DNA of 29,083 nucleotides from the NCBI GenBank assembly GCA_964440285.1, contig CAYTRV010000006.1, positions 1-29,083 on the forward strand, read 5' to 3'. The notes below the pieces were generated by a model. It saw only the letters and a program-made list of their open reading frames with translations. It was not told the DNA's origin and made no database searches. The stretch comes from CALMEC01 sp964440285 (GTDB taxonomy: Bacteria; Actinomycetota; Thermoleophilia; Miltoncostaeales; Miltoncostaeaceae). The position numbers and the translations under genes are program-made. The stretch's first letter is position 1. The number at the start of each line of letters is the position of its first letter. Positions 15,632-22,673 of this stretch are shown here, piece by piece.

Positions 15632-17614
15632 GTGAGTCTCTTCGGGCGGGCGATCCTCCTCGTTGCGTTCGCCGTGGCGCTCTTCGCGGTCGGCGCGGCG
15701 CTCGCCGGCCGCCAGCCGCGCCGGCGCCAATGGTTCCACGCGGCTGAGCGCGCGGTCTTCGCCCTCTTCGGGCTGCTCACCGTCGGCATGGGCACCCTCA
15801 TCGCCGGCCTCCTCGGAAACCACTTCGAGCTCGCGGCGGTCGAGGGATACTCCAGCCGCGCCCTCGAAGCGCACTTCAAGGTCACCGCCGTGTGGGCCAG
15901 CCAGCCCGGGTCGCTCATGTTCTGGGCGTGGCTGCTCGCCGGGTTCTCGTGCATCGCGATCATCACCAACCGGCGCCGAAACCGTGAGCTCATGCCGGTC
16001 GTCGTCGCCGTCCTCGCCGGGCTCGGCGCGTTCTTCGCCATGATCCTGTGCTTCGTGGCGAGCCCCTTCGCGACCGTGCCGGTCGTCCCGTCCGACGGCC
16101 GCGGCCTGCAGGCGGCGCTGCAGAACCCCTACATGATCGCCCATCCGCCGGTCCTGTACCTGGGGTACGTCTCGATCGCCGTGCCGTTCGCGTTCGCGAT
16201 CGCCGCGCTCGTCACCCGGCGGCTCGACAGCGCCTGGCTCGCGAGCGTGCGGCGGTGGACGCTCGCGAGCTGGTCGTTCCTGGCCGTCGGCATCGTCCTC
16301 GGGGCGAAGTGGGCGTACGAGTCGCTGAGCTTCGGGGGGTACTGGATCTGGGACCCCGTCGAGAACGCCGCGCTCCTGCCGTGGCTTACCGCCACCGCGT
16401 TCCTCCACTCCGTCATGGTGCAGGAACGGCGCGGAATGCTGAGGGTCTGGAACCTCGTGCTCGTCATCTCGACGTTCGCCCTCACGCTCTTCGGGACGTT
16501 CCTGACTCGCTCCAACATCGTGAGCAGCGTCCACAACTTCGGCGCCCAGACCGTCGGCCCGTACCTGCTCGGCGCCATCGTCGTGGTCCTCGCCGGAGGG
16601 ATCGCGCTCATCGTGAGCCGCCTGCCGCTCCTGAAGAGCGCCCACTCCCTCGAGAGCTATTTCTCTCGTGAGGCGATCTTCCTCTACAACAACCTGCTGC
16701 TCGTGGGGCTCGCCTTCGCGATCATCTGGGGGACCCTCTTCCCGGTCGTCTCCGAGCTGATCCAGGGTCAGCGCATCACCGTCGGCCGCGGGTTCTTCGA
16801 CCGGGTCGCCGCCCCGATCGGTGTCGCGCTCCTCCTGTTGACCGGCATCGGGCCGCTGGTCCCGTGGCGAAAGGCCTCGCCCGAGGTGATCCGGCGCCGG
16901 TTCCTCGTCCCGCTGGTGATGACGGCGGCGGCGACACCGCTGGTGCTCCTCACCGACGCCCGGTCGAACTGGGCCGCCGCCGCGGTCATCCTCATCGCGA
17001 TCTTCTCGGCGGTGTGCATCGCGTCGGAGTTCTGGCGCGGAACGAAGGTGCGCCACGCCCTCGGCGGCGTCTCATGGATCGGCGCCCTCGGACAGCTCGT
17101 CGCACGCAACCGCCGCCGCTACGGGGGTTACGTCGCCCACGTCGGGATCATCGTCGTGATCGTCGCGATCGCCGCGTCCCGGTCGTTCCTCAGCGAAGGC
17201 ACGTTCGATCTGCGTGAGGGACAGCAGGCGAGCGCGGGGGGCTACACCTTCACTGCGCAGTCGTTCGAGCGTCGCAGCGACCCGAACAAGATGACCGTGG
17301 CCGCCACCATCGCGGTCACGAAGGGCACCGACCGAGTGGCCACGCTGCGACCGGCCAAGCACGTGTACCTCCCGCGGCAAGAGCCCGGAGACGAGGTCGC
17401 GATCGCCGGTGGGCCGGCACGCGACATCTGGGTCAACCTCGCCGGTCTCACCGGAGGGGTCGCGTCGATCCACGTGTTCGTCAACCCGCTCATCTCCTGG
17501 ATCTGGATCGGCGGTCTCATCCTGTTGCTCGGCTCGATCATCGCGGCCTGGCCACCTCCGCGCGGGGTGCGTGCCACGGCGCCCGCGCCGGACCGTACGC
17601 GCGTCCGGGTCTAG
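15632..17614 (+). CDS. ccmF: Heme lyase subunit CcmF/NrfE
   Basis: 660 residues, the usual size for CcmF, with about fifteen membrane helices spread over the length. The heme-handling WWD segment is clear: GGYWIWDPVENAALLPWL (about residues 235-253). Other conserved pieces are NPYMIAHPPVLYLGY, FGTFLTRSNIVSSVHNF and GGYVAHVGIIVVIVAIA. It joins heme from CcmE to the CxxCH sites of apocytochromes on the outer side of the membrane. The GTG start has an AGGGAAG ribosome site and lies 12 bases after ccmE. The C-terminal soluble region (DLREGQQASAGGYTF...) is present, so the gene is intact. Confidence 0.95.
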   Translation: MSLFGRAILLVAFAVALFAVGAALAGRQPRRRQWFHAAERAVFALFGLLTVGMGTLIAGLLGNHFELAAVEGYSSRALEAHFKVTAVWASQPGSLMFWAWLLAGFSCIAIITNRRRNRELMPVVVAVLAGLGAFFAMILCFVASPFATVPVVPSDGRGLQAALQNPYMIAHPPVLYLGYVSIAVPFAFAIAALVTRRLDSAWLASVRRWTLASWSFLAVGIVLGAKWAYESLSFGGYWIWDPVENAALLPWLTATAFLHSVMVQERRGMLRVWNLVLVISTFALTLFGTFLTRSNIVSSVHNFGAQTVGPYLLGAIVVVLAGGIALIVSRLPLLKSAHSLESYFSREAIFLYNNLLLVGLAFAIIWGTLFPVVSELIQGQRITVGRGFFDRVAAPIGVALLLLTGIGPLVPWRKASPEVIRRRFLVPLVMTAAATPLVLLTDARSNWAAAAVILIAIFSAVCIASEFWRGTKVRHALGGVSWIGALGQLVARNRRRYGGYVAHVGIIVVIVAIAASRSFLSEGTFDLREGQQASAGGYTFTAQSFERRSDPNKMTVAATIAVTKGTDRVATLRPAKHVYLPRQEPGDEVAIAGGPARDIWVNLAGLTGGVASIHVFVNPLISWIWIGGLILLLGSIIAAWPPPRGVRATAPAPDRTRVRV

Positions 17615-17627
17615 CGGGGGACGAGTA

Positions 17628-17906
17628 GTGGGCGTCGCGATCCTGGTCGCCGCCGTCGCGCTGGCGGTGGTCGCGGCGGTCGCCTGGCCGCTCCTTCGCG
17701 AGCGCCACCAGAGCGAGGCCCCGCCCGACGATCACGCGGGGCAGGAGCTTCAGGACGAGATCGACCGGTCGCTCCGGGCCATCCGCGAGATCGAGTTCGA
17801 TCACCGGGCCGGCAACCTCAGCGACGCGGACTTCGCCGAGCTCGACGGAGCCGAGCGGACACAACTCGCAACCCTTCTCCGCCGCCGGGATGGTTCCTCG
17901 GGCTGA
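17628..17906 (+). CDS. Small membrane protein, CcmI/CycH N-terminal-like
   Basis: 92 residues starting at GTG, 13 bases after ccmF. One N-terminal membrane helix (VAILVAAVALAVVAAVAWPLL) is followed by a short charged cytoplasmic or periplasmic part: LRAIREIEFDHRAGNLSDADFAEL. The pattern REIEFDxRxGNLSxxDF is typical of the small CcmI-like proteins found next to ccmF in System I clusters. Full CcmI proteins also have a TPR part that binds apocytochrome, which is absent here. A supporting role in heme ligation is inferred from context. Confidence 0.75.
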   Translation: MGVAILVAAVALAVVAAVAWPLLRERHQSEAPPDDHAGQELQDEIDRSLRAIREIEFDHRAGNLSDADFAELDGAERTQLATLLRRRDGSSG

Positions 17907-17939
17907 ATGTCACCGAGAAACTGGGTGAAACGTCCCGTT

Positions 17940-17957
17940 GCGGGTGACCGAACCCGC
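17940..17957 (+). terminator. Hairpin after the ccm cluster
   Basis: A perfect six-pair stem GCGGGT/ACCCGC has a six-base loop 34 bases after the ccmI-like stop. There is no T tract, but many actinobacterial terminators lack one. Confidence 0.3.
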
Positions 17958-18042
17958 ATCAAGAAACGGATCGCGGTGCCGACACAATGGGTGTGAAACG
18001 CTTGGTTTGCGGCCAAATCGCTTGCAAATCCCACACTCCGGC

Positions 18043-18071
18043 TTGACCGTACCCAGCATCGCTGCAAGAGT
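18043..18071 (+). promoter_or_regulatory. Promoter of the first M23 peptidase gene
   Basis: TTGACC (18043-18048), a 17-base spacer and AAGAGT (18066-18071) form the closest match to a housekeeping sigma-70 promoter in this part. The start point would be near 18078, leaving a leader of at least 50 bases. Confidence 0.45.
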
Positions 18072-18131
18072 GCCGCCCGTTCAAGCGCTTCCGAGGAGCA
18101 CCTCAATTCGACGCACCCGTGCGTCCGGGAG

Positions 18132-19109
18132 GTGACTTACAGCCCAACTGGCAATACGGCCAGTGGCGGAAAAGGAGCCAGTATTTCTCAAGACCGACCG
18201 CGCGAGACCTCCGTCTCCGGCCGGCCCCGAGGATTGATGGGGTGGGTTGCCATCCTCGCCACCCTCACGCTCGGCGCCTCCGCGGCCACGGCGATCGACG
18301 TGCCGCTGCCGAGCTCACCCGAGACCACCAGCATCGGCGCCCCGCCGGAGCCCGCGCCCGCCGCCCTTGCGCCCGCCGCGTCGAGCCTGCTCGGATCTCG
18401 GGCGCTGCGCGCCGGCTCACGCGGCGCCGATGTGCGTGAACTGCAGCGCATCCTTCGTAAGCGTGGCCTCAAGGTCACCGTCGACGGGTCGTTCGGGCAT
18501 CAGACCGGCGAGGCCGTCAAAGTTCTGCAGCGGCGATTCAAGATGCGGGCCAACGGCGTGGCCAACGCCGCGTTCCTCAAGCGGCTCGGCGTCAAGATCC
18601 GCACGGTCCGCAGCGGCACCTCCCCGGCGGCGCCTGTCGTCCCGACGAACTACCCGCTGACCGGGCCAAACGCGAGCCAGGCGCGATATCTGCAGGCGTT
18701 CCCCGTCGCCGGGAGGCACACCTACTTCAACGACTTCGGCGCGCCGCGCTCGCAGGGGGGCCATCAGGGCAACGACGTGATGGCCGCCCGTGGCGTCCCC
18801 GTTCGCGCGGTCGCCCCGGGCACCATCTACCGGATGACCAGGGCCGAGACCGGCCTCGGCGGCATCTGGATCTGGCTGAAGGACACGCGCGGCCACGAGT
18901 ACTACTACGCCCACCTCGCGACGATCTCCGCCGGGCTCGAGGCCGGGAGCACGGTCACGCTCGGACAGGTCATCGCCACGGTGGGGAACACCGGTGACGC
19001 CCGCTACGGCGCCACCCACCTGCACTTCGAGATCCACCCGGGCGGCGGCGCAGCGGTCAACCCGTACACCGACCTCCTCGCAGTGGACCCGGAGCCGCCC
19101 ACGCGGTGA
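18132..19109 (+). CDS. Peptidoglycan-binding M23 family metallopeptidase
   Basis: Up to 325 residues: a membrane or signal segment (MGWVAILATLTLGASA, residues 36-51), an Ala/Pro linker, a PG_binding_1 domain (about 93-150, LRAGSRGADVRELQRILRKRG), and a C-terminal M23 (LytM) domain. The zinc site is visible as HQGND (HxxxD, about residue 210) and HLHFE (about 296). It should cut or bind peptidoglycan cross-bridges outside the membrane. The start is uncertain. The GTG at 18132 overlaps its own GGGAGG, and the ATG at 18237 has GAGGA just upstream and begins the signal segment. An in-frame ATT at 18183 follows a perfect AAGGAG at ideal spacing. It is followed at 67 bases by a second M23 gene. Confidence 0.88.
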   Translation: MTYSPTGNTASGGKGASISQDRPRETSVSGRPRGLMGWVAILATLTLGASAATAIDVPLPSSPETTSIGAPPEPAPAALAPAASSLLGSRALRAGSRGADVRELQRILRKRGLKVTVDGSFGHQTGEAVKVLQRRFKMRANGVANAAFLKRLGVKIRTVRSGTSPAAPVVPTNYPLTGPNASQARYLQAFPVAGRHTYFNDFGAPRSQGGHQGNDVMAARGVPVRAVAPGTIYRMTRAETGLGGIWIWLKDTRGHEYYYAHLATISAGLEAGSTVTLGQVIATVGNTGDARYGATHLHFEIHPGGGAAVNPYTDLLAVDPEPPTR

Positions 19110-19176
19110 CGCGTTCGGGCCGGCCCCGCCCCCGTGCCGGGGCAGGGGTCGGCGGTTCTGCTGCGAACTTCCTCAC

Positions 19177-20346
19177 GTGAGATCTCGCCTGCCGTCAATC
19201 GCGTTCGTCGCCCTATCGCTGGCCGGGGTCGCGGGGGTCGCCCTGGTCGGCGACTCCGCCGCGTCGCCCAGCCTCTCGCAGGTGGAGCAGCGCGCCCGGG
19301 ACGCACGGGCACGTGAAGCGGTCCTGACGAGCGACGTCTCGCGCTACAACGCGCGGATCCGGGCCGTCGAGACGCGTCTCGCCCCCGTGCAGGCGCGCTG
19401 GAGCGCGCTCGACAACGAGCTCTCGGCCCTGCGCGCCAAGCGGCAGCAGCTCACCGCACAACTCGAAGAGGAGCGACGGCGTCTGGCCAAGCTCGTCGGC
19501 CTGCTGAAGATCCAGCGCGGCGCCCTCGGCGCCCGCCTGTCGGCGGCGTACCGCGCCGGCGATCCGTCCATCCTGAAGGTGCTCCTGGCATCCGGCAGCG
19601 TGAGCGACGCCGCGGCGATCGGGGAGAACCTCGAACGGATCGCCGAGCACGACCGCAGGCTCATCGTCGAAACGAAGTCCAACGCCGACGAATCCCGCGC
19701 GTCGCGCGTCCGCATCACCGCGGCGAGGGCTGAGGTCGCCAGGACCGAGCAGCGCGTCGCGGCCGCGGAGGCCGAGGCGGCGCAGGCGCTCGAGGTGATC
19801 AGCGCCGAGCGAAACCGCCTGGTGGCCGCGCGGAGCGCCCGAGCTACACTGCTCTCGCGGGTGAAAATCGACCGGCGCGAGTTCGAGGCGGAGGCCCGCG
19901 GCCTGCGGGCCCGCTCCAACCGGCTCGCGAACCAGATCCGCGCAGGGTCGTCGAACCTGCCGTCGACCGTCTCGGTGAGCGGCAGCGGCCAGTTCTCGTG
20001 GCCGGTCAACGGGCCGATCACCTCGGGGTTCGGACCGAGGTGGGGCCGGATGCACGAGGGCATCGACATCGGCGTCGGAACGGGAACGCCGATCGCAGCG
20101 GGCGCGGCGGGCACCGTCATCGTCGCGGGGTGGAGCGGCGGGTACGGCAACCTGGTGGTCGTCTCCCACGGGTCGATCTCGACCGCCTATGCCCACATGA
20201 GCGCCATCGCGGTGTCTGTCGGCCAGAGTGTCGGCCGCGGCACCGTGCTCGGCGCGGTCGGATGCACCGGCCACTGCTTCGGCGCCCACCTGCATTTCGA
20301 GGTGCGGGTCGGAGGGGTTCCGCACAACCCGGTCAACTACCTGTAG
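19177..20346 (+). CDS. EnvC-like coiled-coil M23 peptidase/murein hydrolase activator
   Basis: 389 residues from a GTG (VRSRLPSIAFVALSLAGVAG), giving a signal peptide of about 27 residues. A long coiled coil (about residues 35-265) follows, interrupted by ILKVLLASGSVSDAAAI, a segment common in EnvC-like proteins. The C-terminal M23 domain starts at FSWPVNGPITSGFGPRWGRMHEGIDIG. The HxxxD (HEGID) and HLHFE zinc ligands are all present, so it may be an active endopeptidase; classical EnvC lacks them. In known systems such proteins act in septal peptidoglycan splitting. No ribosome site is obvious, and the gene probably shares the upstream M23 transcript. It converges on the uracil-DNA glycosylase gene with 3 bases between stops. 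Confidence 0.88.
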   Translation: MRSRLPSIAFVALSLAGVAGVALVGDSAASPSLSQVEQRARDARAREAVLTSDVSRYNARIRAVETRLAPVQARWSALDNELSALRAKRQQLTAQLEEERRRLAKLVGLLKIQRGALGARLSAAYRAGDPSILKVLLASGSVSDAAAIGENLERIAEHDRRLIVETKSNADESRASRVRITAARAEVARTEQRVAAAEAEAAQALEVISAERNRLVAARSARATLLSRVKIDRREFEAEARGLRARSNRLANQIRAGSSNLPSTVSVSGSGQFSWPVNGPITSGFGPRWGRMHEGIDIGVGTGTPIAAGAAGTVIVAGWSGGYGNLVVVSHGSISTAYAHMSAIAVSVGQSVGRGTVLGAVGCTGHCFGAHLHFEVRVGGVPHNPVNYL

Positions 20347-20349
20347 GGG

Positions 20350-21015
20350 TCAGCCGGCGATTGCGGCGGCTCGCGCGAGCACCGAGTCGAGCATGACCGG
20401 GGTCAGCCGGCCGGTGAACGTGTTCTGCTGGCTGGGATGGTAGGAGCCGAGCAGGGTCCGCTCGCCGATACGGGCCTCGGCACCGTGGCCGAACCTCGGC
20501 CACGGCCGGGAAGGTTCGAGCGCCCGCAGCGTGGCCTGCCAGGCGAACGCCCCGAGCGCGAGGAGCACACGGGCGTCGGGACACAGGTCGAGCTCGCGGC
20601 GCAGGAACGGGCGACACCGGGCCTCCTCGTCGGGCGTGGGCTTGTTGGCGGGCGGCGCGCACCGCACCGCCGCCGCCATCCGGCAGCCCTGCAACCGGAG
20701 CCCGTCGTCAGCGCGCAGCGACGTCGCCTGCGATGCGAGGCCGGCGCGGTGGAGCGCCGCGACCAGGAAGTCGCCGCTGCGATCGCCCGTGAACACGCGC
20801 CCTGTCCGGTTGGCGCCGTGCGCGGCCGGCGCGAGTCCGATCACCACGAGCCACGGATCGGCGTCGCCGAAGCCGGGGAGGGGAAGCGCCCAGTAGTCGT
20901 CGTCCCGGAACGCGGCGCGCTTCTCGCGTCCCACCTGCTCCCGCCACGCGACGAGGCGTGGGCAGGCACGGCAGGAAGTGATCTCGCCGTCGAGGCGGTC
21001 GAGCGAGTCGCTCAG
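20350..21015 (-). CDS. udgB: Family 5 uracil-DNA glycosylase (UdgB), probable CTG start
   Basis: 221 residues if read from CTG at 21015. Removes uracil and some other deaminated bases from DNA. Seen: GLAPAAHGANRTGRVFTGD, typical of family 5, then SGDFL, VRCAPPANKPT, and GSYHPSQQNTFTGRLT. The 4Fe-4S cysteines should be Cys15 and Cys18 (SCRACPRL) plus Cys119 and Cys134. The first standard start, the GTG at 20934, would lose Cys15, Cys18 and the conserved SCRACPRLVAWRE segment. Upstream of it in this frame there is no ATG, GTG or TTG near the conserved region. The CTG at 21015 forms CTGA with the transaldolase stop, a four-base overlap that suggests coupled translation. Confidence 0.88.
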   Translation of the reverse strand: MSDSLDRLDGEITSCRACPRLVAWREQVGREKRAAFRDDDYWALPLPGFGDADPWLVVIGLAPAAHGANRTGRVFTGDRSGDFLVAALHRAGLASQATSLRADDGLRLQGCRMAAAVRCAPPANKPTPDEEARCRPFLRRELDLCPDARVLLALGAFAWQATLRALEPSRPWPRFGHGAEARIGERTLLGSYHPSQQNTFTGRLTPVMLDSVLARAAAIAG

Positions 21016-22118
21016 GCGGCGAGGAGCGCCTCGCGGCGCGCCACGATCCCCTGGATCAGCTCGGCGAACGAGGCCTCGAACTTCTCGACCCCCTCGCGTT
21101 CGAGCACCGCCGATACGTCGGCGTAGTCCACGCCGGCCTTTGCCAGGTCGTCGAAGAGTTGGTGGGCGGCGTCGAGCTCCCGCTCAAGCCGCGGCTCGGC
21201 GACGCCGTGGTCCTGAAAGGCGTGGATCGTCTCCTCCGGCATCGTGTTCACGGTCTGCGGGCCGATGAGTTCCTCCACGTAGAGCACGTCGCGGTAGTCC
21301 GGGTTCTTGGTCGACGTCGAGGCCCACAGGCATCGTTGGGTGCGGGCGCCGGCCGCGGCGAGGGCGTCCCACCGCGGGCCGGAGAAGATCTCCTTGTAGC
21401 GGGCGTACGCGAGCTTGGCGTTGGCGACGGCGAGCTTGCCCTTGAGGTGGTCGTGACCGCCGATCGCGTCGAGTCGCTTGTCGGCCTCGCTGTCGACCCG
21501 GGAGACGAAGAAGCTCGCGACGGAGTGCACGGTGGCGGGGTCGCCGCCGTCCTCGACGAGCCGTTCGAGCCCCGACACGTAGGCCTCCGCGACCTCGGCG
21601 TGCCGATCGAGCGAGAAGATGAGGGTCACGTTGATCGACCGCCCCCGAGCGATCATCTCCTCGATCGCCACGAGGCCCGGCTTCGTCGCCGGGATCTTGA
21701 CGAGCAGGTTCGGCCGGTTGATCTCGGTGTGGAAGCGCATCGCCTCGTCGAGGGTGGCCGCGACGTCCAGCGCGAACCGTGGGTCGACCTCCATCGACAC
21801 ATACCCGTCCGCGCCACCGGTGGCGTCCCAGACGGGCCGCAGCAGGTCGCAGGCGTCGGCGACATCCTGGGACGCGAGCGCCACGAAGATCTCCTTGGGG
21901 TCCTGCGTATGGCGCAGCACGTCGCGAAGCTGCCCGACATAGGCGTCGCCCTCGGCGAGCGCCTTCTGAAAGATCGTCGGGTTCGAGGTCACGCCGACGA
22001 CGGCGTCGTCCCGGGTCAACTGTTCCAGCTCGCCGCTATCCAAGAGGTTGCGCGAGAGGTAGTCGACCCAGACGCTCTGACCGAGCGTGGACAGTTGATG
22101 GAGGGGCGAGCCGGCCAT
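21012..22118 (-). CDS. tal: Transaldolase
   Basis: 368 residues, the length of the actinobacterial type of transaldolase. It moves a dihydroxyacetone unit between sugar phosphates in the non-oxidative pentose phosphate pathway. Seen: SVWVDYLSRNLL at the start, GVTSNPTIFQKA, the Schiff-base Lys141 in NLLVKIPAT, SINVTLIFSL, SVASFFVSRVD, and the late QRCLWASTSTKNP. The ATG at 22118 has GGAAGGA six bases upstream. TACCCT on the minus strand (22152-22147) is a likely -10 box, giving a short leader. The stop overlaps the CTG start of the glycosylase gene. In many actinobacteria tal sits in a pentose phosphate operon; no other member is seen here. Confidence 0.93.
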   Translation of the reverse strand: MAGSPLHQLSTLGQSVWVDYLSRNLLDSGELEQLTRDDAVVGVTSNPTIFQKALAEGDAYVGQLRDVLRHTQDPKEIFVALASQDVADACDLLRPVWDATGGADGYVSMEVDPRFALDVAATLDEAMRFHTEINRPNLLVKIPATKPGLVAIEEMIARGRSINVTLIFSLDRHAEVAEAYVSGLERLVEDGGDPATVHSVASFFVSRVDSEADKRLDAIGGHDHLKGKLAVANAKLAYARYKEIFSGPRWDALAAAGARTQRCLWASTSTKNPDYRDVLYVEELIGPQTVNTMPEETIHAFQDHGVAEPRLERELDAAHQLFDDLAKAGVDYADVSAVLEREGVEKFEASFAELIQGIVARREALLAA

Positions 22119-22144
22119 GTTCGGTCCTTCCGTCGGAGGCACCC

Positions 22145-22354
22145 TCAGGGTACCGCGTCGGCGCACGACGGCGGCCGCGTGAGGTCAGGGCGTCGCCCGT
22201 GGCCGTCGTCGTGAGACGCCGCGTGCCGCGTCACGCGGGAGCGCCGGTTCGCGTACCGGATCAGCGACGGCTGGTGGCGTACCACGAGCTCCTCGAACGC
22301 GACCGGGTTGTGGGCGCACCGACCGAGGAGCTCACCGTCGTGTCGAATGCCCAT
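22145..22354 (-). pseudogene. Truncated ECF sigma factor (region 2 remnant)
   Basis: A 69-codon frame whose first part, DGELLGRCAHNPVAFEELVVRHQPSLIRYANRR, reads like the start of sigma-70 region 2 in ECF factors (typical pattern ELLxRCAxDPxAFEELYRRH). After residue 40 the similarity ends in a His/Arg-rich tail and a stop. Region 2.3-2.4 and region 4 are missing, so it cannot work as a sigma factor. Codon choice is still GC-rich. It lies 26 bases before transaldolase on the same strand, and the tal -10 box falls at its end. It may be a decayed gene cut by rearrangement. Confidence 0.5.
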
Positions 22355-22400
22355 CGATGGTAGTTCGCGTTTCGCGCCCGAAACGCTACGCGGCAACGGG

Positions 22401-22429
22401 TTGCGGCACGGATCGCCGCCCGGCAGGCT
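22401..22429 (+). promoter_or_regulatory. Promoter of the 68-residue ORF
   Basis: TTGCGG (22401-22406), an exact 17-base spacer and CAGGCT (22424-22429), with the box ending 6 bases before the GTG at 22436. This is the most complete -35/-10 pair among the leaderless genes here. Confidence 0.5.
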
Positions 22430-22435
22430 CACGCC

Positions 22436-22642
22436 GTGAGCGAACCCGGGACAGGACGGGCCACCTGGGAGAACCGTAACTTCGCGCGGCCCGAGGGACT
22501 CTGGTACATGCGCCACGCCGACGCCCTCGCCCGCTGGCCGATCCTCGACGAGCCGTGGGCGCGGCGGATTGAGGCCAAGCGCCTCGGCGTCGACCACCCG
22601 GAGCGGGGCGACATCACGTACCTCCACGGCGTCGGCAGGTAG
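22436..22642 (+). CDS. Small unknown protein (68 residues)
   Basis: Starts at GTG and encodes a Trp/Arg-rich soluble protein with no signal or membrane segment (ending RGDITYLHGVGR). Third-position G/C is uniformly high. A promoter with both boxes sits at the exact distance expected for a leaderless mRNA, so it is probably real. I recognise no family. It lies 31 bases before the cystathionine beta-synthase gene on the same strand, although that gene has its own -10 box. No function is proposed. Confidence 0.6.
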   Translation: MSEPGTGRATWENRNFARPEGLWYMRHADALARWPILDEPWARRIEAKRLGVDHPERGDITYLHGVGR

Positions 22643-22660
22643 GGGTCCGGCGGGACGCAG

Positions 22661-22666
22661 TAGGCT
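22661..22666 (+). promoter_or_regulatory. -10 box of cystathionine beta-synthase
   Basis: TAGGCT ends 7 bases before the ATG at 22674, so the mRNA start should be at the ATG. The -35 region is weak. Confidence 0.45.
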
Positions 22667-22673
22667 TTGCCCC

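Larger units (their letters stand above)
17907..18131. promoter_or_regulatory. Intergenic region with terminator-like hairpin, promoter and leader hairpin
   Basis: This 225-base stretch has no gene. It holds GCGGGT-GACCGA-ACCCGC (17940-17957), a possible end of the ccm transcript. Next comes a good promoter, and then two leader hairpins: GAGG-AGCA-CCTC (18093-18104), and GACGCAC-CC-GTGCGTC (18110-18125) directly before the purine-rich GGGAGG of the next gene. Confidence 0.5.
22119..22435. other. Region between transaldolase and the 68-residue ORF
   Basis: This stretch holds the tal leader and -10 box, the sigma-factor remnant on the minus strand (22145-22354), and the plus-strand promoter of the small ORF. 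Apart from these I see nothing in it. Confidence 0.6.

Noticed and set aside
14477..17056. A long minus-strand frame of about 860 codons opposite ccmE-ccmF
   Set aside because: It is antisense to clear ccm genes, has low-complexity Arg/Glu/Asp composition and no domain.
17907..18131. c-di-AMP (ydaO-type) riboswitch before a cell-wall hydrolase gene
   Set aside because: GGGTGAA and CCGAACCCG resemble pieces of the motif, but the conserved AGCTAACC part and the other core blocks are missing and the region is too short.
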